From Bog-473 sp963783245 (GTDB lineage Bacteria > Actinomycetota > Acidimicrobiia > Acidimicrobiales > RAAP-2), in contig CAWAMS010000004.1 of assembly GCA_963783245.1 (NCBI GenBank), forward strand, positions 248,001-312,000: a DNA stretch of 64,000 nucleotides, in the 5' to 3' direction. A program made the position numbers and the translations under genes. This document shows positions 8,602 to 17,321 of the stretch, one piece after another. The notes beneath the pieces were generated by a model. The model had not been told where the DNA came from and did no database searches. It was given only the letters and a program-made list of their open reading frames with translations. Each line of letters starts with the position of its first letter. The stretch's first letter is position 1.

Positions 8602-9927
8602 ATGGTGATGACGCTCAGCCGCGAGGGGGACCTGGTTCCCACCACGCAGGCCAACATCATTCCCAAGGAGCGCTACGTCTCCCAGGAGTTCTTCGACCTC
8701 GAGATGGAACGGCTGTGGCCCCGGGTGTGGCAGATGGCGTGCCGCGAAGAAGAAGTGCGCGCGGTGGGCGACTACCTCGAGTACATCATTGGCGACCAGT
8801 CGATCCTGATCACCCGGAGCGATCCCGACACCATCTCGGCCTTCTACAACACCTGTCCGCACAAAGGCACCCGCCTGGCCGCCGGGGTCGGCAACTTCGC
8901 CACCGGGGAGATCCGCTGCCGCTTCCACGCCTGGCGCTTCGAGCTCGACGGCACCAACAAAGAGGTGGTCGACCGCTTCGACTTCCCGGCGTCGATGACC
9001 GACGCCGAGGTCTGCTTGCACCAGATCAAGGTCGGGCGCTGGGGCGGCTTCGTCTTCATCAACATGGACCCGGACTCAGAGTCGCTCGAGTCGTTCCTCG
9101 GCCCGCTCCCGGCCCTGCTCGCCCCCTACGGGTTCGAAAAGATGCGCTTTCGCTCCTATCGCAGCGTCATCCTCCCGGCCAACTGGAAGAGTGCCCTCGA
9201 CGCCTTCAACGAGGGCTATCACGTCCAAGGGACCCACCCCCAGCTCTTGCGCTGGACCGACGACACGAACCTGCAGTACGGGCCGCTCGGCAAGCACAAC
9301 CACATGGGCGCCATGGGCCAGGTCAAGCACGAGATCCGCCCGAGCCCGCGTCTGGGACTCGGGCCGGGCGACTACGACGAGCGCGAGCTGTTGGCCGTCA
9401 TGATCGACGAGCTCGGGGGCCTGTTCCTCAAAGAGGAGCGCCAAAAGGTGCTCGACCTCAAAGACAAGCCCCTGCCCGAGGGCACCACGGCCATGGACGC
9501 CTACAACGCACTGCGGGTCAAGATGCTGCGGGCCAAGGGGATCGATCTCGGCCACCTCAGCGACGAGCAGCTCCTCATGACCGACGACGTGCACTTCTTC
9601 CCCAACGTGGTCGGCCCCATCTACCCCGGCTCGACCACCTTGTTCCGCACCCGCCCCAACGGCCTCGACCCCCACAGCTCCATCAAGGACCTGTGGACCC
9701 TCGAGTGGGTCGCCCCCGACGAGGACCGCCCGATGTGCGAGCGCAAGTTCTACCCCGACTGGGCGGCCAAGGACTGGGGCCTCGTCACCAACCAGGACTA
9801 CGCCAACATGGCCCACGTCCAGGCCGGCATGCGCTCACGGGGCTGCAGCGGGTTGCGCCTCAACCCGCGCCAAGAGCACAACGTCATCCACATGCACGAG
9901 GTCATCGACGAATACCTCTGCTCGTAG
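8602..9927 (+). CDS. Rieske non-heme iron oxygenase, catalytic (alpha) subunit
   Basis: A 441-residue Rieske oxygenase of the ring-hydroxylating type. The 2Fe-2S centre is CPHKGTR (Cys85, His87) and CRFHAW (Cys106, His109). The mononuclear iron site is suggested by DAFNEGYHVQGTHPQ, with the two His spaced as in this family. It would use electrons from a ferredoxin to hydroxylate an aromatic or alicyclic substrate. The matching 2Fe-2S ferredoxin gene follows 20 bases downstream. The ATG at 8602 follows GGGGAGGG, and ATG 8608 is a possible alternative. A near-identical second copy at 25444 is frameshifted. Confidence 0.9.
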   Translation: MVMTLSREGDLVPTTQANIIPKERYVSQEFFDLEMERLWPRVWQMACREEEVRAVGDYLEYIIGDQSILITRSDPDTISAFYNTCPHKGTRLAAGVGNFATGEIRCRFHAWRFELDGTNKEVVDRFDFPASMTDAEVCLHQIKVGRWGGFVFINMDPDSESLESFLGPLPALLAPYGFEKMRFRSYRSVILPANWKSALDAFNEGYHVQGTHPQLLRWTDDTNLQYGPLGKHNHMGAMGQVKHEIRPSPRLGLGPGDYDERELLAVMIDELGGLFLKEERQKVLDLKDKPLPEGTTAMDAYNALRVKMLRAKGIDLGHLSDEQLLMTDDVHFFPNVVGPIYPGSTTLFRTRPNGLDPHSSIKDLWTLEWVAPDEDRPMCERKFYPDWAAKDWGLVTNQDYANMAHVQAGMRSRGCSGLRLNPRQEHNVIHMHEVIDEYLCS

Positions 9928-9947
9928 AAGAACGATCCGGTACGAAC

Positions 9948-10262
9948 GTGGTGACCGTGCACATCGAGCCGTCCGGTATCGACGTCGACGTGGCCGAGGG
10001 TAAGAGCGTGATGGCGGAAGCGGAACGTCAAGGGTTGTTCTGGCCGACCATCTGTCACGGGTTGGCCGAGTGCCACACCTGCTTCTTCGAAGTGATCGAA
10101 GGCGAGGAGAACCTCGAGCCGCCCAACGAACTCGAGGTGACCGGGTTGAAGGACTTCTCCGGGCGTTCGTGGTACGACGGCAAGGTCATCCGCCTGGCCT
10201 GCCAGGCGCGGGTGCGCGGTGAGGTGACGGTGCGCAAGCCCGGCGTCCGGCCGGCCTCATGA
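9948..10262 (+). CDS. 2Fe-2S ferredoxin
   Basis: About 104 residues with a plant/adrenodoxin-like 2Fe-2S signature: Cys36-x5-Cys42-x2-Cys45 (CHGLAECHTC) and a fourth Cys near 85 (LACQAR). It is the likely electron donor to the adjacent Rieske oxygenase. The start is GTG 9948 or the adjacent GTG 9951; no strong ribosome binding site separates them. Copy B of the Rieske cassette stops ten bases into this gene, so the ferredoxin was not duplicated. No ferredoxin reductase gene is seen nearby; a reductase elsewhere must serve it. Confidence 0.87.
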   Translation: MVTVHIEPSGIDVDVAEGKSVMAEAERQGLFWPTICHGLAECHTCFFEVIEGEENLEPPNELEVTGLKDFSGRSWYDGKVIRLACQARVRGEVTVRKPGVRPAS

Positions 10263-10279
10263 CACGTTGGTCCACGTGT

Positions 10280-11450
10280 TCAGGAGAGGCTGGCGTAGGC
10301 CCCGGTTTGTCCGAAGCGCGTGATCTCGTCGGCGCCGAATCCCCAATCCGCCAGGACGCCCCGCGCGTCGGCGCCCACCGTCGGGGGTGGGGTGGGGTCG
10401 GTCGGCGCAGTGCGCGAGAAGCGCGGTGCGGGAGATGGCTGCAGCGAGTCACCCACCATGACGTAGCCGGCACGCTCCCGATTGTGCGGATGGTCGGGGA
10501 CTTCGAGCGGGGTGAGCACCGGCGTGATGCACGTGTCGGTTCCGGCGGCGAGTTCAGCCCATTCGTCCCGGGTGCGCTGCGCGATCGCGGCGGCGATCCG
10601 GGCGCGGAGCTCCGGCCACGTGTTCTGGTTCATCTGGTCGGGGAGGTCCGGCTCCGCCGATGCCGAGGAGCTCCACGAAGGCAGCCCAGAATTGGCTTTC
10701 CACGGCGCCGACGGCCACCCACTTCCCGTCGGAGGTCTCATAGGAGTCGTAGTAGGGGGCACCGCCGTCGAGGGCGTTGGTCCCGCGCGCTCCGCTCCAC
10801 ATTCCGCGCGCCATCATCTCGAAGAACATGGTGGCCAGCAGGGCGCTTCCGTCGATCATCGCCCCATCGACCACTTGACCGACTCCCGAGATGCGCGATT
10901 CGAGCATGGCGCAGACCATGCCGAAGGCGAGCATCATGCCGCCGCCGCCGAAATCCCCGACGAGGTTCAGCGGGGGGACCGGCGCAGCTCCGGGGCGCCC
11001 CACCATGCTGAGCACGCCCGAGAGCGCGATGTAGTTGATGTCGTGGCCCGCCATCATCCGCCAGGGGCCCTCCTGCCCCCATCCGGTCGCACGGCCGTAG
11101 ATCAGTTTCGGGTTCTTGGCCTGGCAGGCATCAGGACCGAATCCGAGTCGTTCGGCGACGCCTGGTCGGAAGGCCTCGATGAGGCCGTCGGCCCGTCCGA
11201 TCAGATCGAGCAGCAGGGAGAGCCCGGCCTCGGCCTTGAGGTCGATGGCGATCGACCTTCGGCTGCGCCCGAGTACGCCGCCGTACGGCGCCGGCGTAGG
11301 CCGGTCCACCCGGACGACATCGGCCCCCATGTCGGCCAGCATCATGGCGCAGAAGGGTCCCGCACCGAGGCCTGCCACCTCGACGATGCGAATGCCGGCC
11401 AATGGACCACCACGGCTGGTGCTCGACGATGCTTCGGCCTCAATGACCAT
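10280..11450 (-). CDS. Alpha-methylacyl-CoA racemase-like CaiB/BaiF protein, frameshifted
   Basis: Single-domain CaiB/BaiF protein of about 390 residues, closest in pattern to alpha-methylacyl-CoA racemases. It opens PLAGIRIVEVAGLGAGPFCAM. It has the two racemase catalytic landmarks, GHDINYIALSG (His) and LVGDFGGGGM (Asp). These enzymes invert the 2-methyl stereocentre so that beta-oxidation of branched or steroid side chains can proceed. An extra base near 10655-10663 shifts the frame; the C-terminal part resumes as EPDLPDQMNQNTWPELR and ends with TGAYASLS. It is convergent with the ferredoxin gene (17-base gap) and divergent from the thiolase gene. Confidence 0.82.
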
Positions 11451-11565
11451 ACAATCTCCCCCTCCATACGTGGCGAACGTGGCGAACGCTCACACGGTAG
11501 CGAATCGGCCCGAGTCGGGTCACACGGTGTTGTGCATCATCAATGGAATCGACGAAGGAGAGTGC

Positions 11566-12744
11566 ATGGGATCGCGTGACCCCGTCATCGTTGGCATCGG
11601 CTGGAGTGACTATCCGGTCGTCCCCGAGCTCGACGCAATGGACCATCATGCGATGGCCTTGCGGAGAGCGCTGGCCGACTGCGGACTGGAGAAGTCGGAC
11701 ATCGACGGCTACATGTGTGCCGGTACCGGGTTCAATTCGAATGTCGATGACGCCCCGAACATGGCCGAATATCTGCGCATCAATCACCGTTGGATCGATG
11801 GGACGTCGGTCGGCGGCTCCACATTCGAGTTCTACGTCCAGCATGCGGCCTCGGCCATCGAGACCGGATTGTGCGATGTCGTCCTCGTGACGTACGGGTC
11901 GGACATGTTGTCCCGCGTGGGGCGCATGCTCGGGACGAGCACGTTCTCCAGCGGTGCCACGCGTGTCCAGGGACCGTCCGCCTACGAGAGCTCGTGGGGC
12001 AACGTGCTCGCCGGTGGGTACGCCATGGCGGCCCGTCGCCACATGCACGAGTACGGGACGACATCCGAGCAACTGGCCGAGATCGCCGTCGGCGTCCGCG
12101 AGTTCGCAGGTCTCAATCCCTCAGCGCAGTACCGCGATCCGATTACCGTCGACGATGTCCTCAACTCGCGCATGATCGCCGATCCGTTGCACAAGCTCGA
12201 CTGTTGCGTGATCTCCGACGGTGGGGGCGCCTTCATCATGACGACCAAGGAGCGGGCGCGCGATCTGGCCAAGCCGCCGGTCTACGTCCTCGGCTCCGCG
12301 GCGGCACAGAGTCACTGGACGATCAGCCAGATGCCGGACTTCACGACGACTGCGGCCGCGCAGTGTGGTCCCGAAGCGTTCGCCCTGGCCGGCGTGCGCC
12401 CCGACGACATCGACACCATTCAGGTCTACGACAGCTTCACGATCACCGTGTTGATGCTCCTCGAGGACATGGGGTTCTGCAAGAAGGGCGAGGGCGGTGC
12501 GTTCGTCGATTCGGGTGTGCTCCGGCGCGGTGGGAAGCAACCCATGAACACCGACGGGGGTGGGCTGTCGGCCTGCCATCCCGGCATGCGGGGGATCTTC
12601 CTGATCAACGAAGCCGTGCGCCAATTGCGCGGTGAGGGTGGCGAGTCGCAAGTGCCCGATTGTGAGTTGGCGGTGGCATGCGGTTCGGGGGGATCCCTCT
12701 CCTGCATCGGTACGGTCATTCTGGGTAAGGAGGGCAAGTCATGA
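11566..12744 (+). CDS. Thiolase-fold lipid-transfer protein (probable Ltp2-type aldolase)
   Basis: A 392-residue thiolase-superfamily protein of the SCP-x/lipid-transfer type. The usual N-terminal nucleophilic Cys is missing; the segment reads TSVGGSTFEFYVQHA. HPGMRG and CGSGGSL are kept near the C-terminus, and QVYDSF carries a Tyr in the position noted for retro-aldolases. Such proteins with a DUF35 partner cleave beta-hydroxyacyl-CoA side chains (the Ltp2/DUF35 aldolases of steroid degradation). The partner follows with an ATGA overlap, which strongly supports the assignment. The ATG at 11566 follows GAAGGAGAG. A paralogous pair is at 50708-52365. Confidence 0.85.
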   Translation: MGSRDPVIVGIGWSDYPVVPELDAMDHHAMALRRALADCGLEKSDIDGYMCAGTGFNSNVDDAPNMAEYLRINHRWIDGTSVGGSTFEFYVQHAASAIETGLCDVVLVTYGSDMLSRVGRMLGTSTFSSGATRVQGPSAYESSWGNVLAGGYAMAARRHMHEYGTTSEQLAEIAVGVREFAGLNPSAQYRDPITVDDVLNSRMIADPLHKLDCCVISDGGGAFIMTTKERARDLAKPPVYVLGSAAAQSHWTISQMPDFTTTAAAQCGPEAFALAGVRPDDIDTIQVYDSFTITVLMLLEDMGFCKKGEGGAFVDSGVLRRGGKQPMNTDGGGLSACHPGMRGIFLINEAVRQLRGEGGESQVPDCELAVACGSGGSLSCIGTVILGKEGKS

Positions 12745-13172
12745 GCATCGAAGGCCTGCAGGAAACCATCGGACTCCGGGCGCTCCCGGCTCCTGACAAT
12801 GCGTCGCGCTACTACTGGCAGAGCGCGGCGGAGGGCAAGCTGGTCGTCCAACGCTGCACGGCGTGCGGAGCCTTCCAGTTCTATCCCCGGTCGTTGTGCA
12901 CGGCGTGCGCCGGCGAGACGGAGTGGGTCGACGCGTCGGGCCGGGGCACGCTCCACACCTACACCGTCATCCGTCAGAACCGTTCGCCGGCATTTGCCGC
13001 ACTCTCACCCTATGTGGTGGGGATCGTCGAGCTCGATGAGGGCGTCAGGATGATGAGCAACATCGTCGATTGCGACATAGATCAGCTCGTGGTCGGCATG
13101 GCGCTCGAAGTTCTGCTGCTGAAGGCGGCCGACGACGTGGGCCTCCCGTTCTGGCGTCCGGTCACCGACTGA
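12741..13172 (+). CDS. DUF35 OB-fold zinc protein, partner of the thiolase
   Basis: A 143-residue DUF35 protein. The N-terminal rubredoxin-like zinc ribbon has two CxxC knuckles, CTACG and CTACA, separated by QFYPRSL. An OB-fold follows (GTLHTYTVIRQN, YVVGIVELDEGVRMMSNI, VGMALEV). DUF35 proteins bind the acyl-CoA and form a complex with thiolase-fold aldolases or thiolases. The start overlaps the thiolase stop as ATGA, so the two are made together. The stop codon lies inside the first unit of a 20-bp tandem repeat. Confidence 0.88.
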   Translation: MSIEGLQETIGLRALPAPDNASRYYWQSAAEGKLVVQRCTACGAFQFYPRSLCTACAGETEWVDASGRGTLHTYTVIRQNRSPAFAALSPYVVGIVELDEGVRMMSNIVDCDIDQLVVGMALEVLLLKAADDVGLPFWRPVTD

Positions 13173-13225
13173 GTCCGCCGGACAACGACTGAGTCCGCCG
13201 GACAACGACTGAGTCCGCCGGACAA
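13166..13225. repeat. 20-bp tandem repeat, three exact copies
   Basis: The unit CGACTGAGTCCGCCGGACAA occurs at 13166-13185, 13186-13205 and 13206-13225 without mismatch. The first copy contains the DUF35 stop codon. Each unit contains TCCGCCGGA, a short inverted repeat that could form a small hairpin. The array occupies most of the gap before the acyl-CoA dehydrogenase gene, so it is present in the transcript if the genes are co-transcribed. Confidence 0.92.
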
Positions 13226-13258
13226 CGAAGAGTATGGATCGATCGACGAGGAGGTCTC

Positions 13259-14461
13259 ATGGATTTCGATGACACCGAGGAAGAGGCAGCGTTTCGCGCC
13301 GAGGTGCACGCCTGGATGAAGGCCAACGCCCGCGAGAGGGACCCTGGGCAACTCTCGACGTCGCACTCCTTTTACGACTTCGACGATATCTTCGTCAAGG
13401 AGGGCAAGCTGTGGCAACGCCTCATCTACGACGGTGGCTATGCCGGGATCACCTGGCCGGTGGAGTTCGGTGGTCGGGGCGGCACGTTCGTCGAAGCCAT
13501 GATCTTCCGGCAGGAGGAGGCGAAGTTCGACGTGGCCTCGAGCCTGTTCGCCGTGGGTATCGGTATGGCCGGTCCGACGATCATCGGACACGGTACTGAC
13601 GAGCAGCGCCGCCGGTACCTACCGGCGATGCTCCGGGGCGAGGAGGTCTGGTGCCAACTCTTCAGCGAACCCGGTGCCGGCTCCGACCTGGCGAGCCTCT
13701 CGACACGGGCCGTTCGGGACGGCGACGAATGGATCGTCAACGGCCAAAAGGTCTGGAGCTCCGGCGCGCACCATTCGGACATGGGGATACTGCTGGCGCG
13801 CACGGATCCTGACGCGCCGAAGCATCGGGGGATCACTTTCTTCCTCCTCGACATGCACAGCCCGGGCGTCGAGGTGCGGCCCTTGCGCCAGATGACCGGT
13901 GGCTCGACGTTCAACGAGGTGTTCTTCACCGACGTGAGGGTGCCGGCGGCCAACGTGGTCGGCGAGGTGAACCGTGGCTGGCATGCCACCATGACCACGC
14001 TGGCCAATGAACGCAGCTCCGGTGGTGGGACGTCGAGTTTTCCGCAGATCCTCCAGTTGGCCCGCGAGTGCGGTTCGACCACCGACCCCCTCATGAGGCA
14101 ACGGCTGGCTCGTTGTTTCGTCAATTCCGAGATCTCCCGGTATCTGGGCTTTCGCATTCAAACGGCGCTGAGCAAAGGGATGTCGTCCCCGGAGACCTCG
14201 GTGGCCAAGCTCCTCTTCGCCCTCAGCGCGAAGGAGACGGCCGAGCTCACCATCGCGTTGCAAGGACCCGTGGGGATGCTGACGGGCGACGCGGCGCCGG
14301 GGAACGGTTACTGGCAGCAGCAGTTCCTGACCGCACCATCGTTCCGGATCGCTGCGGGGAGCGATGAGGTCCAGCGCAACATCATCGGTGAACGGGTGCT
14401 GGGGTTGCCGGGCGACATCCGCGCCGACAAGGACGTGGCGTTCAAGGACCTCGTTCGCTGA
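13259..14461 (+). CDS. Acyl-CoA dehydrogenase
   Basis: A 400-residue FAD-dependent acyl-CoA dehydrogenase that would introduce the alpha,beta double bond into an acyl-CoA. Visible landmarks are GYAGITWPVEFGGRGG, the flavin/substrate loop CQLFSEPGAGSDLASL, VNGQKVWSSGAHHSDMG, and the C-terminal AGSDEVQRNIIGERVLGLP. The N-terminus (MDFDDTEEEAAFRAEVHAWM) and length are normal. The ATG at 13259 has GAGGAGGT upstream at 13249-13256. It follows the aldolase pair and precedes a TetR regulator. Confidence 0.9.
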   Translation: MDFDDTEEEAAFRAEVHAWMKANARERDPGQLSTSHSFYDFDDIFVKEGKLWQRLIYDGGYAGITWPVEFGGRGGTFVEAMIFRQEEAKFDVASSLFAVGIGMAGPTIIGHGTDEQRRRYLPAMLRGEEVWCQLFSEPGAGSDLASLSTRAVRDGDEWIVNGQKVWSSGAHHSDMGILLARTDPDAPKHRGITFFLLDMHSPGVEVRPLRQMTGGSTFNEVFFTDVRVPAANVVGEVNRGWHATMTTLANERSSGGGTSSFPQILQLARECGSTTDPLMRQRLARCFVNSEISRYLGFRIQTALSKGMSSPETSVAKLLFALSAKETAELTIALQGPVGMLTGDAAPGNGYWQQQFLTAPSFRIAAGSDEVQRNIIGERVLGLPGDIRADKDVAFKDLVR

Positions 14462-14530
14462 GTCGCGCCGCTTCGCACGGCGCGAAAAATCGGCGTACCA
14501 CACCGACAGGGGTCTACAGTTGCAGTCCTT

Positions 14531-15277
14531 GTGTCTACCATCCCCCCTTTGGGCGACGCGGAACGACCGCTCGTCGTCCGTTCGGTTGAACGGACGCTGG
14601 CCAGTCGATACTCGACGTACATCGACGAGGTCACCCGGCTGATCCGCGCTGCCGTGGCCGTGATGGACCGCTTGCAGACGACGAATCCCAAGGTCAGTGA
14701 CATCGTCCGTGAGGCCGGGCTGTCGAACCAGGCTTTTTACAAGCACTTTCGGAGCAAGAGCGAGCTGTTCCTGGCCATTCTCGATGATGGGCAGCGGGAG
14801 CTCGTCACCTACCTTCAGCATCAGACGGACAAGGCGGACACCGGCCTCGGCAAGATTCGCAACTGGGTGGTGGGGATCATGTCCCAAGCCTCGGCGTCCG
14901 CCGACGCATCCGCGACCCGGGGCGTCATGATGAACAGCCACGAGCTCCAGGCCGAATACCCCGAGGAATGCGACCGCCTGAATCAGCTCCTGACGGAACC
15001 CCTCGTCGCGGCCATCGAACGTGCGGAGGAGGAGGGCACCGTTCGATCCACCGATCCGAAGAGGACGGCCATGACGATCTTTCGGCTCGCCGGCTCCACC
15101 GCGGAGACCCATGTGTTGCGCCGCCGGGTGCCATCGGAGGAGGACATCGAGTTCCTCGTGGAATTCATCCTGAGCGGTCTGGGGGCCGAAGTCGGGAGCC
15201 TCCAACGCGATCGACACGCTGCACCGCGGCGTCACAATGGGACTTCCGGCACGAAGCAGGCGCGGCCCGCGGTGTAA
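14531..15277 (+). CDS. TetR-family transcriptional regulator
   Basis: A 248-residue TetR-type regulator. The helix-turn-helix is at about residues 54-80: KVSDIVREAGLSNQAFYKHF followed by RSKSELFLAIL, the standard TetR pattern. The C-terminal ligand domain is weakly conserved and ends in a basic, low-complexity tail (RDRHAAPRRH). Regulators of this type next to acyl-CoA dehydrogenases often respond to acyl-CoA pathway intermediates. It starts with GTG at 14531, 69 bases after the dehydrogenase. Its targets are unknown; the AGAAT-N3-ATTCT elements in the window are candidates. Confidence 0.85.
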   Translation: MSTIPPLGDAERPLVVRSVERTLASRYSTYIDEVTRLIRAAVAVMDRLQTTNPKVSDIVREAGLSNQAFYKHFRSKSELFLAILDDGQRELVTYLQHQTDKADTGLGKIRNWVVGIMSQASASADASATRGVMMNSHELQAEYPEECDRLNQLLTEPLVAAIERAEEEGTVRSTDPKRTAMTIFRLAGSTAETHVLRRRVPSEEDIEFLVEFILSGLGAEVGSLQRDRHAAPRRHNGTSGTKQARPAV

Positions 15278-15383
15278 ATGGTGTTGCCGGCGGCGCAAAT
15301 GTCGCCCGGTATTTACATTCGAGCTGCCTCGGAATAGTGTTCTTAATATCGGGAGTCAAGCTCCTGCGCGGAAATGGGGGGTA

Positions 15384-16493
15384 GTGGCGGCATCTACGCT
15401 GATCATCGACGCCGATGGGCATGTGGAAGAGGATCTGGCCCAACTCGTCAAAGCCGTGCCCGATCACCTGCGTGCAATTGCCGCCGACGTTGTGCCGAAG
15501 GAGCCCGGCGTGCCCCGATCGATCGAGGGCAGGCCATGGGTGATGCCGTTCCCGTTTCCACGCGGTAAGGAGAACCACACCTCGGCCGGCGGCGTCCGTC
15601 AGGAGGGTGGACGCGATCCAAGGGTCCGCATTGAGGTACTTGACGCCGAGGGCATCGATCTCGCCGTGCTCTTCACGAGCGCAGGCCAACTTTTTTTCCT
15701 CTTCGAACGGCCGGACGTGGCGCACGCTCTCTGCCGGGCCTACAACGATTGGCTCGCCGAGTACTGCGCCCATGCGCCCGATCGGCTGGTCGGTATGGCG
15801 CTCTTGCCCCAGCAGGATCCCGCGCTGGCGGCCGAGGAGCTGGATCGCGCGGTGAAGAGCTTCGGCTTTGTCGGCGGGATCATCCGGCCCAACCGTATTG
15901 CCGGGCGCACCATCGATGACCCGGCCTACGACGTGCTGTGGCAGACGGCGGCAGAGCTCGACGTGCCGATCGCCTTCCATGAGGCCTACATCCATGGGAT
16001 CGACACCGTCGGGCAGGACCGCATGCCGTGCTACGCCGCCTGCCACGTCTCGAGCCACGTCTTCGAACAGATGACGGCGATGTTGGTCACCACGGTGATG
16101 GGCATTCAGGACCGCTTCGAAGGTCTCCGTCTGGGCTTCATGGAGGCGGGGTGTGGGTGGGCGCCCACCTGGCTCGATCGGATCGAAGAGCACTACGAAT
16201 TCGCCCCCGACGACTTCCTGGGTGGCGATCCCCACGGGCTGGTCAACAAACGAACCTGGCTGACGTTCGAGATCGGCGAGCCCGGCCTCGAAGAGGCATG
16301 CCGGCAGGGCTGGGCCGACAACATCTGCTTTGCCTCCGACTACCCGCACTTCGATGCCTCGTATCCCGGCGTCATCAAGACGGTGCAGGATAGGGGCCTC
16401 GGGGCCGAGCTCGAACGAAAGTTGTTCTCGTCCAATGCTCTTGGTTTCTACGGACCGCGACTCGAAGCTGTCGCGGCACGATTGGTTCGGTGA
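15384..16493 (+). CDS. Amidohydrolase-2 family metal-dependent hydrolase/decarboxylase
   Basis: A 369-residue TIM-barrel protein of the amidohydrolase-2 (ACMSD-like) family. The N-terminal metal motif is IDADGHVEED, His lies in PIAFHEAYIHG, and the late Asp in CFASDYPHFDASYP. The family includes decarboxylases and hydrolases of ring-cleavage products. The GTG at 15384 follows a G-rich Shine-Dalgarno (GGGGGGTA); the sequence just before is AT-richer (15300-15360) and may hold a promoter. The aldolase gene begins about 10 bases after the stop. Two other members of this family in the window (47753, 55714) are more similar to each other than to this one. Confidence 0.82.
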   Translation: MAASTLIIDADGHVEEDLAQLVKAVPDHLRAIAADVVPKEPGVPRSIEGRPWVMPFPFPRGKENHTSAGGVRQEGGRDPRVRIEVLDAEGIDLAVLFTSAGQLFFLFERPDVAHALCRAYNDWLAEYCAHAPDRLVGMALLPQQDPALAAEELDRAVKSFGFVGGIIRPNRIAGRTIDDPAYDVLWQTAAELDVPIAFHEAYIHGIDTVGQDRMPCYAACHVSSHVFEQMTAMLVTTVMGIQDRFEGLRLGFMEAGCGWAPTWLDRIEEHYEFAPDDFLGGDPHGLVNKRTWLTFEIGEPGLEEACRQGWADNICFASDYPHFDASYPGVIKTVQDRGLGAELERKLFSSNALGFYGPRLEAVAARLVR

Positions 16494-16503
16494 CGCCTTG
16501 ACC

Positions 16504-17262
16504 GTGACCAGCAAGCCCGACGGGTTGTACATCGCCAGCCAGGATCGCCCCATCGCTCCGGCGTTTCCTGCGCTCACGCCGCCTCAGGAGTTGGCGCTTT
16601 TGGCCCGGATCCTCTACGGCGAGGGCTACAACGACCACTTGGCCGGGCACATCACCTACCGCCAACCCGACGGCACCTTTCTTGTCAATCCCTATGGCCT
16701 GGTGTGGGGTGAGTTGCAAGCGAGCGACATCATGTCGATGGACGGGGACGGCAACCTTCTCGGCGGGAAATGGACCCTCACACCCGCTATTCAGGTTCAT
16801 CTTGAGCTGCACCGGACCCGCGAGGTGACCATCGCTCTGCACAACCATCCCGAGTACGGGACATTGTGGGCCGATATTGGTCGCGCGCCGGAGGTCTACG
16901 ATCAGACTGGAGCGTTGACCAACGCCAAGGTCGCCGTGTACAGCGAGTACGAGGGGGCGGTGGACCAGGTCTCCAACGCCCGCGCCGTCGTCGATGCCAT
17001 GGGCGAGGCCGAGATCGCACTCCTGGCGCATCACGGTGTTCTGATTGTGGGGGAGAGCATTCGGCAGCTCTACCTGCGCGCCACGTCGTTCGAGTGGCGG
17101 TGCAAGCAGGCCTATCGCGTCGCCGCGGCGGGAGGTGGCGTGCCGATGGATCCTGAGGTGGCCTGGCGCTACGGGGAACTGTTCCGCGGGAACGACTTCT
17201 CCGGCATGTTCGAGGCCATGGCCCGACAAGAATTACGCAGGAGCCCAGAAATCCTGCTGTAA
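16504..17262 (+). CDS. Class II aldolase/adducin-family protein
   Basis: A 252-residue protein of the class II (zinc) aldolase/adducin fold. The opening PPQELALLARILYGEGYND leads to HLAGHITYR, then NPYGLVWGELQASDI. Metal ligands are suggested by LHNHPEYG and AHHGVLIVG. Members catalyse retro-aldol cleavage or decarboxylation; in secondary and aromatic catabolism they often act on hydroxy-keto acids. GTG 16504 was chosen because it falls just after the amidohydrolase stop; TTG 16498 is possible. The tight spacing suggests both enzymes act on the same intermediate. Confidence 0.83.
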   Translation: MTSKPDGLYIASQDRPIAPAFPALTPPQELALLARILYGEGYNDHLAGHITYRQPDGTFLVNPYGLVWGELQASDIMSMDGDGNLLGGKWTLTPAIQVHLELHRTREVTIALHNHPEYGTLWADIGRAPEVYDQTGALTNAKVAVYSEYEGAVDQVSNARAVVDAMGEAEIALLAHHGVLIVGESIRQLYLRATSFEWRCKQAYRVAAAGGGVPMDPEVAWRYGELFRGNDFSGMFEAMARQELRRSPEILL

Positions 17263-17321
17263 CGGGCTGTGCGCGTGGTGCAGGAATCATCCCGACGGTT
17301 TCGACGAAAGGAGCAACACCG

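Larger units (their letters stand above)
8501..9957. repeat. Duplicated 1.46-kb cassette, copy A (promoter plus Rieske gene)
   Basis: This segment recurs at 25343-26800 in the same orientation. I counted about nine substitutions and one indel, so identity is above 99%. The left junction falls in the nitroreductase start codon and the right junction ten bases into the ferredoxin gene, so copy A sits in an intact context. No terminal inverted repeats, target-site duplication or transposase are visible at the ends. This copy encodes an intact protein. Confidence 0.95.

Noticed and set aside
13166..13225. The 20-bp repeat as a minimal CRISPR array
   Set aside because: The units are contiguous with no unique spacers and there are no cas genes.
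13619..15298. Long open frame of 559 codons on the minus strand opposite the dehydrogenase and TetR genes
   Set aside because: Composition is Arg/His/Gly-rich with no family motifs, and it mirrors two well-supported plus-strand genes; such antisense frames are expected in GC-rich DNA.
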